A stretch of 23,103 nucleotides of DNA from a virus. This document shows positions 21,461-23,103 of the stretch, piece after piece. Where the stretch lies: the IMG/VR virus record IMGVR_UViG_3300037245_003904, positions 1 to 23,103 of that record; one strand, given 5' to 3'. Position numbers and translations under genes: made by a program. The first letter of the stretch is position 1, and each line of letters opens with the position of its first letter. Below the pieces are notes generated by a model, which did not search any database, was not told the DNA's origin, and worked only from the letters and a program-made list of their open reading frames with translations.

Positions 21461-22642
21461 ATGAAAAAGTTTGCTCTGTTTTCTTCTTTGCTACTGCTGG
21501 TTTGCGTCGGTCTGGCGTTTATCGGCCTGCCTGTAGCAGCCGACACTCTGCCGGTGATCGATAGCCTGGGTAATACCGGGAATACGTCGCCAGCGCTGTG
21601 GGGTACCGCCAGCGTCAGCCTGTTTCAGTCACGCACCATGATGAAGGCTATCGATGAGCGGAAAAAAGTGACCACCTTCTTGCTACGTACCTTTTTCCCT
21701 GGTGAAGAGGTTTTTGGGACCAAGGCGGTTGATATTGAAACGATTGTCGGGAAGCTGAAATTGGCCCCTTTTGTTTCGCCGGTTAAAAAAGGCAAGCTGG
21801 TTGAAGCCGAAGGTCGCGCTATGAAGACCTTCGAGCCGCCCTATATCAAGCCGCTTGGGCATCTTGAGCCTGCTGATCTGATCCCGCCGGCTACAGGTGA
21901 AACGATCTATGAAGGTGGCAAAAATCACGGCCAGCGACTAGCTGAGAAGACCGGGGGAATTCTCGCCAAGCTTGATGATCAGATTACCGCCCGTGAGGAG
22001 TGGATGGCTGCTCAGGCGCTCGATACCGGCATCGTTATTGTCAAGGGTGAAGGCATCGATACCGCTGTCGATTTCGGCATGCCCGCTTCTCACAAGGTGA
22101 CTCTGGTCGGTACTGATCTCTGGACCGATAAGGACAATAGTGATCCGGGAGCTGACCTGGTGGCCTGGGCTGAGCTCAATGCCAAAGACTCCGGGATTAT
22201 CTCGAATGTTGCGGTGATGGGGACCGACGCTTGTCTCGCCTTCGGCGCTCATCCTCTGGTTAAGGAAAAGCTCGACAATCGTGCCATTGAGCAGGGCCGG
22301 ATCAAGCCGGAACTGCTGCCGGAAGGTGTCACCTTCTACGGCACCTATCGTGATGTTGGCGTCTTTATCGATATCTACACCTACCAGTCCTGGTATGTCG
22401 ATGACAATGGTGATGATCAGTCGTTTGTTCCGGTCGACAAGGTCTGGCTCGGTAGCAACAAAACCAAGAACAAGAAACTCTACGGCATGATCCAGGACCT
22501 TAAGGCTGGCAACTTCGCCGTTAAGCGTTTCCCGAAGAGCTGGGAACAGGAAGATCCTTCCATGCGTTTTATCCTGCTTCAGTCGGCTCCGCTGCCGGCG
22601 TTGCTGCAGCCTGCCGCATTCGTCTCGGCCAAGGTCGTTTAA
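21461..22642 (+). CDS. major capsid protein (lambda E-like) with signal-peptide-like N-terminus
   Basis: The HK97-fold shell protein, 393 residues (lambda gpE has 341). From about residue 55 it follows the gpE pattern: TTFLLRTFFPGEEVF near 71-85, FVSPVKKGK, PPYIKPLGHLEPADL, the helical QITAREEWMAAQAL region, and the C-terminal RFPKSWEQEDPSMRF and LLQSAPLPALLQP signatures. The first 27 residues look like a Sec signal peptide: MKKF, a hydrophobic core at 5-23, and an A-x-A-like VAA before D28. GGAGG at 21446-21450 sets ATG 21461. The later in-frame ATGs (codons 60, 61) would give a lambda-sized protein but have no ribosome-binding site. Capsid proteins are cytoplasmic, so this leader is odd. 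Confidence 0.88.
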   Translation: MKKFALFSSLLLLVCVGLAFIGLPVAADTLPVIDSLGNTGNTSPALWGTASVSLFQSRTMMKAIDERKKVTTFLLRTFFPGEEVFGTKAVDIETIVGKLKLAPFVSPVKKGKLVEAEGRAMKTFEPPYIKPLGHLEPADLIPPATGETIYEGGKNHGQRLAEKTGGILAKLDDQITAREEWMAAQALDTGIVIVKGEGIDTAVDFGMPASHKVTLVGTDLWTDKDNSDPGADLVAWAELNAKDSGIISNVAVMGTDACLAFGAHPLVKEKLDNRAIEQGRIKPELLPEGVTFYGTYRDVGVFIDIYTYQSWYVDDNGDDQSFVPVDKVWLGSNKTKNKKLYGMIQDLKAGNFAVKRFPKSWEQEDPSMRFILLQSAPLPALLQPAAFVSAKVV

Positions 22643-22703
22643 TTCTTGTCCGGAAGGCTGAAGTTTCAGCCTTCTGGACTCCTTTTAGTAGCGAGGTAAC
22701 GTT

Positions 22704-23103
22704 GTGAAAATCGTAGCCCTTGAAAGTATCAAGTATAAAAAGAAATGGCGGGTGCCAGACACCGATACGGCTGTCTTCACTGTCGACAAGAAAGATGAAA
22801 AACTCGCCAAGGATCTGATCGCAGCCGGCAAGGCCTGTCTGCCTCAAACCTTGGAGCAGTTGGGCAAGTCTTCTGATCAAAGCAGCGCCGCCCAGGTTGT
22901 CGCCAATGCAACCGCCGAAGCGAAGAGGCTTGTGGCTGAGGCTCAGACAGCAGTCGTCCAGCTCAAGTCAGCTGCTCAGACGGAAGTCGACCAGCTCAAG
23001 TCTGATGCCCAGACGGAAGTCAGCCAGCTCAAGTCTGATGCCCAGACGGAAGTCAGCCAGCTCAAGTCTGATGCCCAGACGGAAGTCAGCCAGCTCAAGT
23101 CTG
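22704..23103 (+). CDS. coiled-coil repeat protein, partial at right edge
   Basis: An open frame from GTG 22704 (GAGGTAAC upstream) runs off the window. Residues 1-45 form a small globular-like domain (MKIVALESIKYKKKWRVP) followed by a polar linker. From residue 80 an 11-residue unit, AQTEVSQLKSD with early variants, repeats five times to the edge. Eleven-residue periodicity predicts a hendecad coiled coil. The position after the capsid gene is that of a lambda FI-like DNA-packaging accessory protein, but no sequence evidence supports that name. Confidence 0.68.
   Translation, partial: MKIVALESIKYKKKWRVPDTDTAVFTVDKKDEKLAKDLIAAGKACLPQTLEQLGKSSDQSSAAQVVANATAEAKRLVAEAQTAVVQLKSAAQTEVDQLKSDAQTEVSQLKSDAQTEVSQLKSDAQTEVSQLKS
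22941..23103 (+). repeat. 33-base tandem repeat, five copies
   Basis: Units start at 22941, 22974, 23007, 23040 and 23073 (the last cut after 31 bases). Copies three to five are identical as far as seen, while the first two differ by several substitutions. The array is in frame, so copy number can change without a frameshift. It extends beyond the window. Confidence 0.92.

Overview
This window is almost certainly part of a tailed-phage or phage-plasmid genome with a lambda-type head module. Nearly every gene is on the + strand, and genes are packed with ATGA-type stop/start overlaps. Codon style and gene content suggest a Desulfuromonas/Geobacter-like (Desulfuromonadota) host. That is an inference from overall appearance, not a measured result. 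No integrase, ParA, tRNA or rRNA gene is visible.

Replication and partition (about 1-10.7 kb). A D5/P4-type superfamily 3 helicase (241-1803) and a zinc-finger plus TOPRIM primase (2115-3545) flank a 300-base gap full of short inverted and direct repeats, a plausible replication origin. A small membrane protein follows (3538-3789), then a cassette that I read as PRTRC (ParB-related, ThiF-related cassette). It holds a large ParB with two extra cysteine clusters, an F-like protein, a B protein with an E2-like active-site motif, a ThiF/E1-like adenylyltransferase, an unrecognised small protein and a small C protein that may be ubiquitin-like. I find no JAMM/JAB peptidase (the usual PRTRC A). Downstream are a four-helix membrane protein with a C-terminal winged-helix-like domain, whose gene contains a cluster of AACGTT palindromes, a stand-alone D5-type C-terminal-domain protein, and two small Cys-rich proteins, one of them nucleoside deoxyribosyltransferase-like.

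Packaging (10.8-16.2 kb). A good sigma70-type promoter precedes two unknown small genes. Next come two paralogous terminase small-subunit (Nu1-like) genes flanking a ParB-domain/DNA methyltransferase fusion, and then a GpA-type terminase large subunit.

Accessory insertion (16.17-17.4 kb). One gene is on the opposite strand, with a terminator hairpin oriented for it. It encodes a TIR/deoxyribosyltransferase-like domain protein, a candidate phage-borne defence or superinfection gene.

Head module (17.4-23.1 kb). Two small genes are followed by an intrinsic terminator 15 bases before a W-like head-tail joining gene. Then come the portal (B-like), an S49 prohead protease with a nested scaffold start (C/Nu3-like), the decoration protein (D-like), a major capsid protein (E-like) that unexpectedly starts with a Sec signal-peptide-like segment, and a partial coiled-coil protein with exact 33-base repeats running off the edge.

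The leading candidates for new biology are the phage-borne E1/E2/small-protein module without a peptidase, the signal peptide on the capsid protein, the methyltransferase between duplicated terminase small subunits, and the reverse-strand accessory gene.
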